A stretch of DNA of 26,237 nt from CAKUFA01 sp963656345 (GCA_963656345.1 CAVKHY010000024.1:1-26237), one strand, 5' to 3'. Shown: positions 8,693-15,664, numbered from the stretch's first letter. The notes: generated by a model not told the origin, from the letters alone. Made by a program: numbers and translations.

Positions 8693-8735
8693 CGTGATTT
8701 CCTCCTTGTAACGTACATTGGTGATGATTGTGCAA

Positions 8736-8749
8736 TGTTATCGTTTACA
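8736..8749. promoter_or_regulatory. Candidate LacI-type operator O2
   Basis: TGTTATCGTTTACA is a near-palindrome centred on CG, the form expected for LacI-family operators. It resembles the site at 8916-8929 at most positions. It lies about 55-68 bases downstream of the predicted start of the binding-protein transcript, where a bound repressor could block elongation or loop to the second site. Confidence 0.55.
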
Positions 8750-8810
8750 TCACCCTTCTTTTCAGGCATTGTCTTTGCTTCACATTGCCGTCTCTCACCT
8801 TGTTGTCTTC

Positions 8811-8839
8811 ATTATAGCGTTGTTCCATTCATAAGTCAA
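8811..8839 (-). promoter_or_regulatory. Promoter of the polysaccharide operon
   Basis: On the minus strand TTGACT (8834-8839) and TATAAT (8811-8816) are separated by exactly 17 bp. This gives a leader of about 110 bases before the binding-protein ATG. The near-consensus match suggests a strong promoter that needs a repressor. Confidence 0.8.
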
Positions 8840-8915
8840 GCACTTTTTGGCTTTTTTCTGCCCAATATTTTCATCATCTTCATGCATCACTGTTATTGTC
8901 TTGAAATTTCGTAAT

Positions 8916-8929
8916 TGTTACCGATAACA
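8916..8929. promoter_or_regulatory. Candidate LacI-type operator O1
   Basis: TGTTACCGATAACA is palindromic at all but one pair of positions and has the central CG of LacI-family operators. It sits immediately upstream of the lacI -35 box and about 77 bp upstream of the operon -35, so it could serve autoregulation and looping with the site at 8736-8749. It also partly resembles a CcpA cre site. Confidence 0.6.
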
Positions 8930-8935
8930 TTTTTC

Positions 8936-8964
8936 TTGCATTTTGCCGTTCGATCCTCTATAAT
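8936..8964 (+). promoter_or_regulatory. Promoter of the LacI-family regulator
   Basis: TTGCAT (8936-8941) and a perfect TATAAT (8959-8964) are 17 bp apart. The predicted start lies about 20 bases before the regulator ATG, so the leader is short. The weak -35 box suits a low-level regulator. Confidence 0.65.
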
Positions 8965-8989
8965 AGAAGTATCAAGGAGGTCGTTTCCC

Positions 8990-10039
8990 ATGGAGAAGAA
9001 GGTAACCATCTATGATATTGCCCGGGAGGCCGGTGTCTCCACTGCCACCGTCACACGGGTCACCTCCGGCGATGCGCGGGTGAAAGCCAGTACCCGGGAA
9101 AAAGTGCAGCAAATCATCGACCGCTATGCTTATGCCCCCAGTGCCGCCGCCAGGGATCTGGAGCGCGGTCATTCCCGTTCCTTAGCCATTGTGCTGCCGC
9201 AAATTCTTAATCCTTACTTTACCCGCATGTTTGAGGCTGCTCATACAGCCGCTGTAGAAAACGGCTACACCATGTGGCTTTTTCAGGCAGAAGATCATAA
9301 ACCCATTGCCAAGGAGTTGGTAGACGAGTTGATTCGCCGCCGGTTCGACGGTGCGGTATTCGCCGGCAACATTTGGGGCAGCGAGCGTTCCGGCCTTTGC
9401 GAAGCCCTGTCCAGGCTGCGTCACCACATGCCGGTGGTGGCCATCTGTCCCCCGGCTACGAAGCTGGACTGTATCTGTATCCATAGCGATCTGGTAGGAT
9501 GCTCCCGATTGCCGGTGCGTCATCTGCACACCCTGGGGCATCGTCGGATTGCCTTCATTGGCGGCTCCATGCAGTTCCATGACTACAGCAAACGGGGCGA
9601 AAACTTTCTTGAAGAGTTAAGGGTACTGGGTCTGCCGGACGACCCGGCCTATCACGTGGACTGCGGCTATGATGCAGAGAGCGGCGAGCGAGCCGTGCTG
9701 CGTATGCTCTCCGGCCTGCCGAAGAATCACTGGCCCACAGGCATCATTGCTTTCAACGATTTGGTTGCCTTAGGCGCCATCAAGCAGCTGAAAAAAATGG
9801 GACTCCGCATTCCGGAGGATGTGGCAGTCATCGGCTGTGACAATCAGTTCTTCTGCCCCTATACCGATCCGCCCCTGACCTCCGTGGAACTGTACCCGGA
9901 AGAAATGGCCCAAAGCGCCGTACGGGAGCTTCTCTTCTCCAAAGACAATTCCAGGCCTTCCTTTGCCATGATGCGGGAGGCTTCCCTGATTGTCCGGGAA
10001 AGCTGCGGTGCAAAATTGGGGTACCGAAAGCTTGGTTAA
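8990..10039 (+). CDS. LacI-family transcriptional regulator
   Basis: The 349-residue protein has an N-terminal LacI helix-turn-helix (TIYDIAREAGVSTATVTRV, residues 6-24), a hinge region near 50-62 and a periplasmic-binding-like effector domain from about 64 to the end. Late landmarks are AFNDLVALGAIKQLKKMGLRIP and VAVIGCDNQ. An open frame continues upstream to 8915, but AAGGAGG at 8974-8980 and the normal family length support the ATG at 8990. It is divergent from the uronate-polymer operon and lies next to two palindromes of its class. It is therefore inferred to repress that operon until an oligosaccharide or uronate signal binds. No lacI terminator is evident before the next promoter. Confidence 0.93.
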   Translation: MEKKVTIYDIAREAGVSTATVTRVTSGDARVKASTREKVQQIIDRYAYAPSAAARDLERGHSRSLAIVLPQILNPYFTRMFEAAHTAAVENGYTMWLFQAEDHKPIAKELVDELIRRRFDGAVFAGNIWGSERSGLCEALSRLRHHMPVVAICPPATKLDCICIHSDLVGCSRLPVRHLHTLGHRRIAFIGGSMQFHDYSKRGENFLEELRVLGLPDDPAYHVDCGYDAESGERAVLRMLSGLPKNHWPTGIIAFNDLVALGAIKQLKKMGLRIPEDVAVIGCDNQFFCPYTDPPLTSVELYPEEMAQSAVRELLFSKDNSRPSFAMMREASLIVRESCGAKLGYRKLG

Positions 10040-10079
10040 AAGAATCAAAAAAACGTCGCAGAAAGAACGTGAATAGCAC

Positions 10080-10108
10080 TTGACATGAAAGGGCTTACGT
10101 GCTATTCT
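10080..10108 (+). promoter_or_regulatory. Promoter of the iclR-aldolase-kinase operon
   Basis: A perfect TTGACA (10080-10085) and TATTCT (10103-10108) are spaced by 17 bp. Transcription would start near 10115, just before the inverted repeat at 10128-10143. Confidence 0.75.
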
Positions 10109-10127
10109 GTAAGCGAATTCGAACAGC

Positions 10128-10143
10128 GTTCATCATTGTGAAC
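10128..10143. promoter_or_regulatory. Candidate IclR operator
   Basis: GTTCA and TGAAC form a perfect inverted repeat with a 6-base spacer (GTTCATCATTGTGAAC). It lies just downstream of the predicted transcription start and touches the ribosome site of the IclR gene, a usual place for self-repression. A partly overlapping GAAC-AGC-GTTC repeat at 10121-10131 may extend it. Confidence 0.5.
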
Positions 10144-10154
10144 GGAGGTGTGCC

Positions 10155-10913
10155 ATGGCGGAGGTTGCAAATCGAACATTGCAGCGGGGGCTGAACGTGC
10201 TGGAGCTTTTAAGCGAGCATCCGGACGGTCTTGAGCTGCATGAGATTGCCAACATGCTGTCCATGCCCAAATCCAGTGCTCACAACCTGATGCAGACTCT
10301 GCTGACCATGCGTTATGTTCGGCTGACCCCGGGCGCGCAGTACCAGCTGACGCTGAAGACCTTCGAGGTTGGGGCGGCTGTGGTGCAGGGAACGGATATC
10401 AATCAGGTCGTGCGCCAGTACATGATGAAGGCCTTCAACGAATGCAACGAAACCATGCACTGTGGTGTATTGGCCGGACGAAAGGTGCTGTACATTGACA
10501 AGATCGAAAGCACCCGCTCCATTCGCATGGCCAGCCACGTTGGCATACAGATGCCTTTGCACGCCACCGCCATGGGGAAAGCCTTCCTTGCCGCTATGCC
10601 GGAGGAGGAAGCCCGTCGGCTCCTGATGAGCGATACCCTTGAGCAGCTTACCCCCCACACCATCACCGATGCAGATGCGCTGATGCTTCAGCTTCGGGAA
10701 ATTCGGCAAAGGGGCTGGGCGCTGGAGGATGAGGAAAACACGGAAAGTGTGTGCTGCGTGGGGGTAGCCGTTCTGGATCGGGACGGAAAGCCCGCCTACG
10801 CGCTGAGCATTTCCGCACCTTCCTTCCGCATGAATGAGGAGCTGCAGGAAACCTATGGTGCGCTGCTCATCACTGCCAAGCATCGCATTGAGCGCGTTCT
10901 GCGTGCTCTTTGA
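10155..10913 (+). CDS. IclR-family transcriptional regulator (KdgR-like role)
   Basis: The 252-residue protein has the IclR layout: a winged helix-turn-helix (TLQRGLNVLELLSEH, then LHEIANMLSMPKSSAHNLMQ, about residues 8-50) and a C-terminal effector domain. That domain includes RKVLYIDKIES, HATAMGKAFLA, RGWALEDEEN and CCVGVAVLDRDG. GGAGG lies 6 bp before the ATG. It is the first gene of an operon with KDPG aldolase and KDG kinase. IclR members called KdgR control 2-keto-3-deoxygluconate genes in other bacteria, so control of this operon in response to KDG or KDPG is inferred. It is not proven to be an orthologue of any named KdgR. Confidence 0.92.
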   Translation: MAEVANRTLQRGLNVLELLSEHPDGLELHEIANMLSMPKSSAHNLMQTLLTMRYVRLTPGAQYQLTLKTFEVGAAVVQGTDINQVVRQYMMKAFNECNETMHCGVLAGRKVLYIDKIESTRSIRMASHVGIQMPLHATAMGKAFLAAMPEEEARRLLMSDTLEQLTPHTITDADALMLQLREIRQRGWALEDEENTESVCCVGVAVLDRDGKPAYALSISAPSFRMNEELQETYGALLITAKHRIERVLRAL

Positions 10914-10953
10914 GAAACACATGCTGAATCGAACATGGAAAGGATGTTGAATC

Positions 10954-11910
10954 ATGGATTTTCTGGAGAAGTTGTCCCTGGCCGGTCTGGTTCCCGTCAT
11001 CGCCATCAATGATGCAGAAGATGCTGTGCCGCTGTGCAAGGCACTGAGTGACGGCGGTCTGCCTGTTGCTGAAATCACCTTCCGTACCGCTGCCGCAGAG
11101 GAAGCAATCCGTCGGGTGCACGAAGCGCTGCCGAACGTACTGCTGTGCGCCGGCACCGTGCTGACCACCGAGCAGGTGGATCGTGCCGTGGCCGCAGGCG
11201 CTGCCGCCATCGTTTCCCCCGGTCTGAATCCTGAAGTTGTAAAGTACTGCCTGAGCAAGAACATCCCCGTATGCCCCGGCACCGCCAATCCTTCCGACTT
11301 GGAAGTGGCTCTGTCCCTGGGTCTGCACACGGTGAAGTTCTTCCCTGCCGAAGCGCTGGGCGGCCTGAAGCTGATCAAGGCCATGTCCGCTCCCTACGGC
11401 TCCATGAAGTTCATGCCCACCGGCGGCATCAACGAGAACAACATGCTGGACTACCTGGCCAACCCCAAGGTACTGTGCTGCGGCGGTAGCTGGATGGTGC
11501 CCGGCGATGCTGTGGCCGCTAAGGACTGGGATCGCATCACCGAGCTGACCCGTTCCGCTGTGAACAAGATGCTGGGTCTGGAGCTGCGCCATGTGGGCAT
11601 CAATTCCGGCGATCCCGACACGGCCATGAAGGATGCCGAGGCCATCTGCAAGCTGCTGGGCTGGGCTGTGAAGGACGGCAACAGCTCTACCTTCGCCGGC
11701 ACCGGCTTCGAAATGATGAAGAAGCCCGGCCGCGGCAAGAACGGTCACATTGCCATCGGCTGCAACAACATCAAGCGTGCCAAGTGGCATCTGGAGCAGC
11801 GCGGCTTTGCTTTCGATGAAAGCAGCGCTGTGGTGAAGGAAGGCAAGCTGATTGCCATCTACCTGAAGGATGAAATCGGCGGTTTCGCTTTCCATCTGGT
11901 GCAGAAGTAA
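10954..11910 (+). CDS. eda: KDPG aldolase fused to a VOC/glyoxalase-like domain
   Basis: Residues 1-205 are a KDPG/KHG aldolase, which splits 2-keto-3-deoxy-6-phosphogluconate into pyruvate and glyceraldehyde-3-phosphate. Visible catalytic elements are EITFRT with Glu40 and Arg44, AGTVLT (66-71), TVKFFPAE with Schiff-base Lys128, PTGGI (155-159) and GGSWM (177-181). Bacterial Eda normally ends near 205-215 residues. Here about 105 more residues follow (RHVGINSGD, FEMMKKPGRGKNGHIAIG, LKDEIGGFAFHLVQ), resembling a vicinal-oxygen-chelate half domain, with no stop or frameshift between. The gene follows the IclR gene by 40 bp and precedes the kinase by 45 bp. Codon use is strongly biased toward CTG, AAG and GCC, which suggests high expression. 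The role of the extra domain is unknown. Confidence 0.93.
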   Translation: MDFLEKLSLAGLVPVIAINDAEDAVPLCKALSDGGLPVAEITFRTAAAEEAIRRVHEALPNVLLCAGTVLTTEQVDRAVAAGAAAIVSPGLNPEVVKYCLSKNIPVCPGTANPSDLEVALSLGLHTVKFFPAEALGGLKLIKAMSAPYGSMKFMPTGGINENNMLDYLANPKVLCCGGSWMVPGDAVAAKDWDRITELTRSAVNKMLGLELRHVGINSGDPDTAMKDAEAICKLLGWAVKDGNSSTFAGTGFEMMKKPGRGKNGHIAIGCNNIKRAKWHLEQRGFAFDESSAVVKEGKLIAIYLKDEIGGFAFHLVQK

Positions 11911-11955
11911 GATATTTTCTCACTCTTCGATAGGATCAATAAGGAGGTTATTCCC

Positions 11956-12990
11956 ATGGCTAAGGTTGTTACTTTCGGTGAAATCATGCTCCGTCTGAAG
12001 TCCCCGGGATATGAGCGTTTCTTCCAGTCCCCCAGCCTCGAAGCCACCTTCGGCGGCGGCGAAGCCAATGTGTCCGTTTCTCTGGCCAACTATGGCATGG
12101 ACACTGCTTTCGTTTCCGTGCTGCCCAAGAACGACATTGGCGAAGCCTGCATTCGTGATCTGCGCAGCTTCGGCGTGGACGTAAGCAATATCGTTCGTAC
12201 CGATGGCCGTATGGGCATCTACTACCTGGAGACCGGTGCTGTGCAGCGCCCCTCCAAGGTGATCTATGATCGTGCCGGCAGCGCCATCTGCAACGCTAAG
12301 GTGGGCGACATCGACTGGAAGAAGGCCTTTGACGGTGCTACCTGGTTCCACCTGACCGGCATTACCCCTGCCATCAGCGAAGGCGCCGCAGAGCTGTCCC
12401 TGGAAGCCGTGAAGGCTGCCAAGGAAATGGGTCTGCATGTGTCCTGCGACCTGAACTATCGCAAGAACCTGTGGAAGTACGGCAAGCGTGCCGACGAAGT
12501 GATGACCGAGCTGGTCAAGTATGTTGACACCGTCATCGCCAACGAGGAAGACTTCCAGAAGTCCCTGTGCCTGAGCGTTGAGTCCTCCGCTGCTGTGGAA
12601 GAGGGTCAGATCAATGTAGACAACTACAAGAAGATCGCCGCTCTGGCCATGGAAAAGTATCCGAACATCAAGCGTGTTGCCATCACCCTGCGTGAAAGCA
12701 AGAGTGCTAACCACAACGACTGGAGCGCCTGCCTGTACAACGGCAAGGACTTCTTCCTCTCCCGCAAGTATGCCATCACCGACATCGTGGATCGTGTTGG
12801 CGGCGGCGACAGCTTCGGCGGCGGCCTGATCTACGGCCTGAACACCTATGCTGATGAAAAGACCGCTCTGGAATTCGCTGTGGCTGCTTCCTGCCTGAAG
12901 CACACCATCAACGGCGACTTCAACCGTGTGTCCGTTGCTGAGGTTGAGAGCCTGATGAAGGGTTCCGGCACCGGCCGCGTGCAGCGCTAA
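11956..12990 (+). CDS. kdgK: 2-keto-3-deoxygluconate kinase (PfkB family)
   Basis: This 344-residue sugar kinase phosphorylates KDG to KDPG, the substrate of the aldolase encoded just upstream. PfkB features are the N-terminal TFGEIMLRL, FGGGEANVSVSLANYG (32-47) and the catalytic DRVGGGDSFGGG block (279-290) with Asp285. KDG kinase character is supported by GIYYLETGAVQRPSKVIYDR (87-106) and CDLNYRKNLW (164-173). AAGGAGG lies 8 bp before the ATG. The shared operon with aldolase and IclR regulator places it in uronate catabolism. A general PfkB sugar kinase with another substrate is possible but less likely given the context. Its codon bias matches that of the aldolase. Confidence 0.93.
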   Translation: MAKVVTFGEIMLRLKSPGYERFFQSPSLEATFGGGEANVSVSLANYGMDTAFVSVLPKNDIGEACIRDLRSFGVDVSNIVRTDGRMGIYYLETGAVQRPSKVIYDRAGSAICNAKVGDIDWKKAFDGATWFHLTGITPAISEGAAELSLEAVKAAKEMGLHVSCDLNYRKNLWKYGKRADEVMTELVKYVDTVIANEEDFQKSLCLSVESSAAVEEGQINVDNYKKIAALAMEKYPNIKRVAITLRESKSANHNDWSACLYNGKDFFLSRKYAITDIVDRVGGGDSFGGGLIYGLNTYADEKTALEFAVAASCLKHTINGDFNRVSVAEVESLMKGSGTGRVQR

Positions 12991-13033
12991 TTTTCCCCCG
13001 ACATTCAGCGATTTTCCTTCACATATCACAATG

Positions 13034-13070
13034 GCGCAGCCTCCATCATGGAGACTGCGCTCTTGCTTTT
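13034..13070 (+). terminator. Terminator after the KDG kinase gene
   Basis: GCGCAG and CTGCGC enclose a second stem of CTCCA and TGGAG with one unpaired base on each side and a TCA loop. The stem is followed by TCTTGCTTTT. It separates the kinase gene from the convergent exonuclease gene. Confidence 0.8.
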
Positions 13071-13075
13071 GGGCT

Positions 13076-13828
13076 TTATGCAATAACAAGTTCCACTGGG
13101 CAGTGATCTGAGCCATAAATTTCAGGATGAATGCAGGCGCTTTGCAAGCGGGGTTTCAGTGCCTCTGAAACAAGAAAGTAATCAATACGCCATCCCGCAT
13201 TGTTATCCCTTGCATGGAACATGTAGGACCACCAGCTGTACGCCCCTGTTTCCTCCGGGTGAAAATAACGGAAAGTATCAATGAAGCCGTTTTCCAGCAG
13301 AGCGGTCATTTTGCCTCGTTCGCTCAGGGTGAAGCCGGCATTATTTTGATTGGTAGCCGGATTCTTCAAGTCAATGGGCTGATGAGCCACATTCAGGTCG
13401 CCGCACAGGATCACCGGCTTGGTTTGCTCAAGGGTTTTCAAATAACGGAGGAAATCGTCTTCCCAGCGCATGCGGTAGCTGAGTCTGGTCAATTCCCGCT
13501 TGCTATTCGGTGTATAGACTGTCAGCAGGTAGAAGTCCCCCATATCCAGCGTAATCATCCTGCCTTCATGGTCATGTTCCTCCACGCCCATGCCGTAAGT
13601 AACCTGCAAAGGTTCCTGCCTGATAAAAATGGCCGTTCCGGAATAGCCTTTCTTTTCCGCATAATGCCAATATTGGTGATAACCCGGGAGATCCAGTTCC
13701 ACCTGCCCCGGCTGCACCTTTGTTTCCTGCAGGCAGCATACATCGGCATCCAGCATGTGAAAGCTATCCATAAATCCTTTGCTCATGGCTGAGCGAATAC
13801 CGTTCACATTCCAGGAAATCAGCTTCAT
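13076..13828 (-). CDS. xth: Exodeoxyribonuclease III
   Basis: The 250-residue protein is an exonuclease III/AP endonuclease that cuts DNA at abasic sites in base-excision repair. Motifs in order are ISWNVNGIRS (4-13), LQETK with Glu35, YTPNS (105-109), GDLNVAH with Asp144 and Asn146, and GSDHCPVEL near the C-terminus. Length is normal for the family. The start has an AAAGGA ribosome site six to eight bases upstream. It has its own strong promoter at 13880-13909 and ends opposite the KDG kinase terminator. Its relation to the sugar genes appears to be proximity only. Confidence 0.95.
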   Translation of the reverse strand: MKLISWNVNGIRSAMSKGFMDSFHMLDADVCCLQETKVQPGQVELDLPGYHQYWHYAEKKGYSGTAIFIRQEPLQVTYGMGVEEHDHEGRMITLDMGDFYLLTVYTPNSKRELTRLSYRMRWEDDFLRYLKTLEQTKPVILCGDLNVAHQPIDLKNPATNQNNAGFTLSERGKMTALLENGFIDTFRYFHPEETGAYSWWSYMFHARDNNAGWRIDYFLVSEALKPRLQSACIHPEIYGSDHCPVELVIA

Positions 13829-13846
13829 TGTTTTCTTCCTTTACGG

Positions 13847-13878
13847 TAAAAAGTCCGACAGCGATGCGCCATCGGACT
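13847..13878 (-). terminator. Terminator after the DUF4097 gene
   Basis: Minus-strand AGTCCGA and TCGGACT form a perfect 7 bp stem around a 13-base loop, followed by TTTT. The stem begins about where the exonuclease transcript is predicted to start, so only read-through RNA from the DUF4097 side contains the full hairpin. Confidence 0.7.
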
Positions 13879-13879
13879 C

Positions 13880-13909
13880 ATTATAATCATTGCCTTTTAT
13901 TCGTGTCAA
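13880..13909 (-). promoter_or_regulatory. Promoter of exonuclease III
   Basis: Minus-strand TTGACA (13904-13909) and TATAAT (13880-13885) are both perfect, with an 18 bp spacer. The -35 box overlaps the stop codon of the DUF4097 gene. Confidence 0.78.
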
Positions 13910-15006
13910 CTGTTGCTCCGTCTGATGGAGATATCCCCCGTTAACGTCTTCAGATCCATCACAGGGCCTTCATTGCTGAAGCAGAAACCATTACAGTTGA
14001 TATTCCGCATGGAAGACTGCTGCACCATGTTGATTTTTTCAATTTCCTTGGGCAAGTACACCGTAATATCCCCGCTGGTGGTCTTGGCACTGATCTGCTG
14101 AATTTCCGTACCGAAGGACAGCGTCATGTCTCCGCTAACGCACTTCGTTTGCACCCACTGGAAATGGCCGTCCACGTCCCCATCGCCGGAAACGATGGTC
14201 AGGGCAAGTTCCGGGCAGGTGCCGTCAATGCGTGCATCGCCGCTGACAGCATCCACTTTCATGAACTCTTTCACCAGCAGGTGGCGTGCCTTCACATCTC
14301 CTGAAGCTGTGTTCATGGTCACACTCTCTTCGCAGGTCAAGTGATCCGCATCAACATCCCCAGAGCTGCTGCTGTAATGAAGGGATGTCAGATGGACATC
14401 ATGTACCGTCAAATCTCCGGAAGAAGTGAGCACCGTCACCTTGGGCTGCGCATGTTCAGGCACAGTCACCGTCACTTGCTCCGTGTCATTGATGTATTCT
14501 CCAAAGGACTGCCGAATCATGCTCCAGATGTTCTTGCCGCTGAAAACAGAATTGTCGCCGTATTGCTTCCGTCTGTTTTTCTTCTCCCGCTGCGAGATGC
14601 TGAGCGTCCCGCCCATCAAATCAATCAGCGGATCGATTTCGTTATTCCAGATCACGTGCACCCTTTCATCTGTGGAGGGAGCAAGGATCACGTCAGTGGC
14701 AGCCATGACGACCTTAATGGTGTCAATTTCCCGAGTGTCAAAGACACGATCGTGATGGGTTGTTTCCTGTTTTTCTTCTTCCGCTTCATTTTCCTTTTTC
14801 GGATACTTGCCAATGACTTCTTCCATGCCGTTTAGGCTTTCCAGCACAGCCGCAATGGCATCTTCTTCGCTCATACCTTCCCGAAGAAGGTCTGCATAGC
14901 GAGTCTGGCAATTGTCCATCAATTCATCATGAAGTGCCTTGACTTCCTCCGTCCAGATCACGTCATGGAACAGTGCATCCACGATGCTGCTTACTCGATC
15001 GTTCAT
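13906..15006 (-). CDS. DUF4097-type beta-solenoid protein with helical N-terminal domain
   Basis: The 366-residue protein has two parts. Residues 1-70 are helical and resemble the DUF1700-like prefix often linked to PadR regulators (HDELMDNCQTRYADLLREG, EEDAIAAVLESL). After an acidic linker (ENEAEEEKQE), residues about 85-366 form a DUF4097 beta-solenoid with repeated S-G-D turns: TSSGDLTV, SSSGDVDA, TASGDVKA, AVSGDARI, IVSGDGDV, CVSGDMTL, TTSGDITV and LTGDISI, about 20 residues apart. There is no signal peptide or membrane helix. The ATG overlaps the PadR stop as ATGA, so the two are translationally coupled. Its molecular function is not known; a sensor or scaffold controlled by PadR is a guess. 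Confidence 0.85.
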   Translation of the reverse strand: MNDRVSSIVDALFHDVIWTEEVKALHDELMDNCQTRYADLLREGMSEEDAIAAVLESLNGMEEVIGKYPKKENEAEEEKQETTHHDRVFDTREIDTIKVVMAATDVILAPSTDERVHVIWNNEIDPLIDLMGGTLSISQREKKNRRKQYGDNSVFSGKNIWSMIRQSFGEYINDTEQVTVTVPEHAQPKVTVLTSSGDLTVHDVHLTSLHYSSSSGDVDADHLTCEESVTMNTASGDVKARHLLVKEFMKVDAVSGDARIDGTCPELALTIVSGDGDVDGHFQWVQTKCVSGDMTLSFGTEIQQISAKTTSGDITVYLPKEIEKINMVQQSSMRNINCNGFCFSNEGPVMDLKTLTGDISIRRSNS

Positions 15007-15338
15007 GGTTCTGCCTCCATCAGCAAAGTATCAATCAACTTTCTTGTTTCCTGCCAGGTTGCACGATCCTGCGTCAGCCGCTGTCGGCCTTCTTCTGTAA
15101 TGGCATAATACCTGCGCCGTGCGCCTGTGTTTTCATCCCCCCAGTAGGAGCGGATCAGGCCTGCGCTTTCCAATCGTCGGAATGCCGTGTACAGTGTTGC
15201 CTCCTTCATTTCAAAGGAGCCGCCGCTTACATCGGACACCTTTTTGTTAATTTGATAGCCATAGCTATCACCCTCGGACAGTTGTCGAAGAATGATCGTA
15301 TCTGTATATCCCCGAAGGATATCAGCCGAAAGGGTCAT
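15003..15338 (-). CDS. PadR-family transcriptional regulator
   Basis: The 111-residue protein is a short PadR regulator. It has the family sequence SYGYQINKKVSD, KEATLYTAFRRLESAGLI (recognition helix and wing) and RRRYYAITEEGRQRL, then a short C-terminal dimerisation helix. It begins 3 bp after the stop of a 41-residue small protein and ends in a 4 bp overlap with the DUF4097 gene. PadR proteins of this size commonly repress their own operon. The promoter at 15532-15560 is the likely target. The signal is unknown. Confidence 0.93.
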   Translation of the reverse strand: MTLSADILRGYTDTIILRQLSEGDSYGYQINKKVSDVSGGSFEMKEATLYTAFRRLESAGLIRSYWGDENTGARRRYYAITEEGRQRLTQDRATWQETRKLIDTLLMEAEP

Positions 15339-15341
15339 GGG

Positions 15342-15467
15342 TTACCGCCCCTTTCTTTCTTCTTTCTGCTTCTTAGGCATACGAGTGTCCGTTTCGTACC
15401 GGCGCAGTTCAGCAAGCCGCCAATCCCGCCAGTCATCATGAGAAAGCAAACCCATATATTCAATCAT
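15342..15467 (-). CDS. Small charged protein preceding PadR (41 residues)
   Basis: The frame begins at an ATG with a full AAGGAGG (15476-15482) eight bases upstream and encodes MIEYMGLLSHDDWRDWRLAE followed by a very basic tail rich in Arg and Lys. An upstream in-frame start at 15560 lies over the promoter and so is unlikely. The N-terminal half contains DDWRDWRLAELRRYE, a likely amphipathic helix with two Trp. The frame stops 3 bp before the PadR start, so translation is probably coupled. I recognise no family. A role as a PadR or DUF4097 partner peptide, or simply as a coupling leader, is possible. Confidence 0.6.
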   Translation of the reverse strand: MIEYMGLLSHDDWRDWRLAELRRYETDTRMPKKQKEERKGR

Positions 15468-15486
15468 CACGAATTCCTCCTTCAGC

Positions 15487-15526
15487 GCATCCCTTGATAG
15501 GATGCATTCGCAGCTCCTTGCTGCGA
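15487..15526 (-). promoter_or_regulatory. Tandem hairpins in the leader of the PadR operon
   Basis: The leader RNA would form two stems back to back. TCGCAGC pairs with GCTGCGA (7 bp, loop AAGGA, 15508-15526), then GCATCC pairs with GGATGC (6 bp, 7-base loop, 15487-15505). They end four bases before the ribosome site of the small protein. They could protect the 5' end or tune translation. Confidence 0.55.
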
Positions 15527-15531
15527 GATAC

Positions 15532-15560
15532 ATAATACTCCTTTGTACCTCATCTGTCAA
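15532..15560 (-). promoter_or_regulatory. Promoter of the small protein-PadR-DUF4097 operon
   Basis: Minus-strand TTGACA (15555-15560) and TATTAT (15532-15537) are 17 bp apart. The leader starts near 15525, so the first hairpin is at the very 5' end of the RNA. Confidence 0.78.
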
Positions 15561-15603
15561 GGTATCTTAGCAGACAAATTTTATATTTTTTTCTGCCGAT
15601 GTA

Positions 15604-15632
15604 TTGCAACGTCGTTGTCCCTTCGCTACAAT
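15604..15632 (+). promoter_or_regulatory. Promoter of the DUF1292 gene
   Basis: TTGCAA (15604-15609) and TACAAT (15627-15632) are spaced by 17 bp. An AAGGAGGG ribosome site and the ATG at 15665 follow. Confidence 0.7.
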
Positions 15633-15664
15633 AGCAGTGGAGTACCGGTTAAGGAGGGACGACC

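Noticed and set aside
7532..8914. Plus-strand open frame of 460 codons
   Set aside because: It is antisense to the binding protein, which has a proper signal peptide, promoter and ribosome site.
8916..8930. CcpA cre site
   Set aside because: It partly fits cre but deviates at a conserved A, and the neighbouring LacI gene gives a simpler explanation.
8915..8989. N-terminal extension of the LacI-family gene
   Set aside because: The extension covers the promoter and operator and has no ribosome site; the ATG at 8990 has AAGGAGG.
10209..11384. Minus-strand open frame of 391 codons
   Set aside because: It lies opposite the IclR and aldolase genes and shows no motifs.
11920..13116. Long minus-strand open frame (398 codons)
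   Set aside because: It is a shadow of the KDG kinase gene, which has clear PfkB motifs and a strong ribosome site on the plus strand.
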